Source: Crotophaga sulcirostris (Eukaryota > Chordata > Aves > Cuculiformes > Crotophagidae). From it: a stretch of 64,000 nucleotides of DNA. Under the pieces are notes generated by a model, which was not told the DNA's origin, searched no databases, and saw only the letters and a program-made list of their open reading frames with translations. Within the stretch, counting starts at the first letter, position 1, and the number at the start of each line of letters is the position of its first letter. The translations under genes and the position numbers were made by a program. The stretch lies in contig VYZB01000040.1 in the NCBI GenBank assembly GCA_013397455.1, positions 2,307,889 through 2,371,888 of the forward strand, written 5' to 3'. Below, in pieces: positions 26,749 to 64,000 of this stretch.

Positions 26749-62260
<35,512 letters not shown>

Positions 62261-64000
62261 GTATGACATTAAGATGCTTACCAAACAATTTTCTTAACAA
62301 AATGGTATTATGCTTCATTGGAAACATGTGACTGTTATTGCAACACCTAGAAGCCCTGCTGCTGTAAAGGATCTTGCTGCTGTTGTGATCGGTTGTTGGA
62401 TTTAAGCTGGGGTTGATTGATTTATTTTTTTTTGAGAGAGAGATTTTTTTAAAGGCAAGGTGTCAATCCACAGATGCACCTTTTTAAAAATGTAATGTTG
62501 CTGCTGAAACTCTGCATTGTCATACTTCTCAAAATCAATGTTTAAAAAATTTATGTGTTTTATAAACCAGTTGTGTTTTCTGGTGGCATGCCATAAGTGA
62601 ATATGCTTACTGTTAACTAATGTTCAAGAGGTACATCTGGCTCCTCATAGGAACTCATTGCAGATTTAATCACAAAAAAATACTGAAAGGTTAATGACAT
62701 GCCTATCTAAAGCTTAACTTTTCAATTTTGACTGAATTCTGTTTTACTGTCTTCACTAAACTTGTTATTCTACAAGTTATGCTTTTAGGCCAGGTTCACC
62801 TTTTGTATTGAATGGATAATATAGAGTTCTATCTTCTCATGTATGTGAGAATAACAAGCTATTATTCTGTTACCTCCACTCCCTTCTCCAGGCTCTAAAT
62901 AAACCAACTCAATATCCCTTTTCACCTCTTTTGAACTGAAGTCAGACCTGATCACTGCTTGACTTCAACCACAAGAGACTTTCTGGAAGTGCTTATAACA
63001 TCAGTGCATGAAGCAATTTATGCTTTTGAGTTCATGGTCCTGATTCAAGGTGTTGGAGTAATGTTCCAGGGTAACATAGGAAACCAGTTCTGCAGAAATG
63101 AGTGGAATTTTGATACTGGGGCTATATAATGTGTTGATAATTCTGATAAGCAGTGATCTTGTCAGCACCACAAAATATGGTGCAGGTGAAAGCTACTGGG
63201 AGCTTACACACACACAAGGGAGAGAACTCGCAGCAGGTTTTGTTTTGTGAGAATATTTCAACTTGGGGACAGATGAATACTTTTATGGCCTGACTTGAAG
63301 CTTTGCTGAATCATTCTGATAACACTGTTGCTGCCTCACGCTTCTGAGAAGTTTTATGGTAAGGAAGTTGCAACTCTTACTGCCTTTGAAACCATACAAG
63401 GTACGATAGAAATTGAAACCAGCAGGAGGCTTGTGTTTGTGGCAAAGCTGCTTTTTGGCCAGAGGAGTACAAAGCTGCAGAAAACACATGAAGCTTCTTA
63501 AGTACAGACTAGAAGCTTTTTAGCACATTCCCTAATTTCAGGTGCAGAAACTCTTCTGCAGCGCAAACCACTTAACTTTTCTTGAATTGAATGGGTGAGA
63601 AAGACAATAAAAGAAAAGGTAGTGCAAGTATGTGGAGGAACCAGTCTAATACTAACACCACCCCCAGAATTACTCACCTTAAGTTTTAGGATTATCTCTA
63701 GTTGTTATTTCTAATTTCATTCTAATGCATGCTTTCAGCTAACACATCATTCCTACTTTGCCCTACTTGCACCTGTATCGTTGTTGTTTTGATCCCAGCC
63801 AATGCAAATGTGCAATCTGATAAACTCCAGCTAATTTTAGAGTTAATAATTTAAAAAACGAAACAAACACCTATGTGCTACCATTGAGATGTGCACTTAC
63901 CCTTTGATAGAATTCTCAAATTCCAGGGAATTGTCAGATACTCATGAACGGGATGAAAAACAGCTACATTATCTGTCTTCTGAAGCCCCTGGTGCTCTTT
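62261..64000 (+). other. MAEA: Start of the next MAEA intron, cut by the window edge
   Basis: Begins GTATGA. It contains only AT-rich sequence and a very short CA run near 63.21 kb. The expected next exon is not present. Confidence 0.85.

Overview
This is a window of nuclear DNA from a vertebrate, almost certainly a bird. Three things point that way. The interspersed repeats are CR1 LINE fragments, many carrying the avian-type 3' end with repeated 'gattctatga' words. I recognise no Alu-, B1- or L1-type mammalian repeat. The one recognisable gene is split into short exons by large AT-rich introns and encodes a protein nearly identical to vertebrate MAEA. I cannot name the species.

Layout. Bases 1 to about 25,000 are AT-rich and hold no exon I can recognise, only CR1 remnants, one probable ancient MIR SINE, homopolymer tracts and two single-copy stretches (about 19.85-20.9 kb and 21.1-21.4 kb) that look like candidate regulatory DNA. 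A 400-base run of N (25142-25541) interrupts the left edge of a strong CpG island (25542 to about 27300). The island holds a TATA-less promoter with seven CCAAT/ATTGG boxes, GC boxes, a CACGTG E-box, an E2F-like site and a YY1-like site over the start codon. Its CCAAT boxes face one way on the left and the other way on the right, so it may fire in both directions. In mammals the neighbour upstream of MAEA is CTBP1 on the opposite strand, but no CTBP1 coding exon is visible here.

Bases 26749 to 62260 carry the 5' half of MAEA on the + strand: five constitutive exons coding for residues 1-218 plus two bases of codon 219. They cover the N-terminal helical region, the LisH motif and essentially all of the CTLH domain. 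The CRA-like and RING-type C-terminal parts lie beyond the right edge. Introns are about 14.9, 3.6, 13.5 and 3.0 kb.

The most interesting item is a 114-base, phase 0-0 open segment with consensus splice-site dinucleotides (60062-60175) inside the last complete intron. It would insert 38 polar residues after residue 193, inside the CTLH domain, without breaking the frame. The rest is ordinary intron and intergenic DNA. I found no operon, CRISPR array, tRNA, rRNA or intact mobile element.
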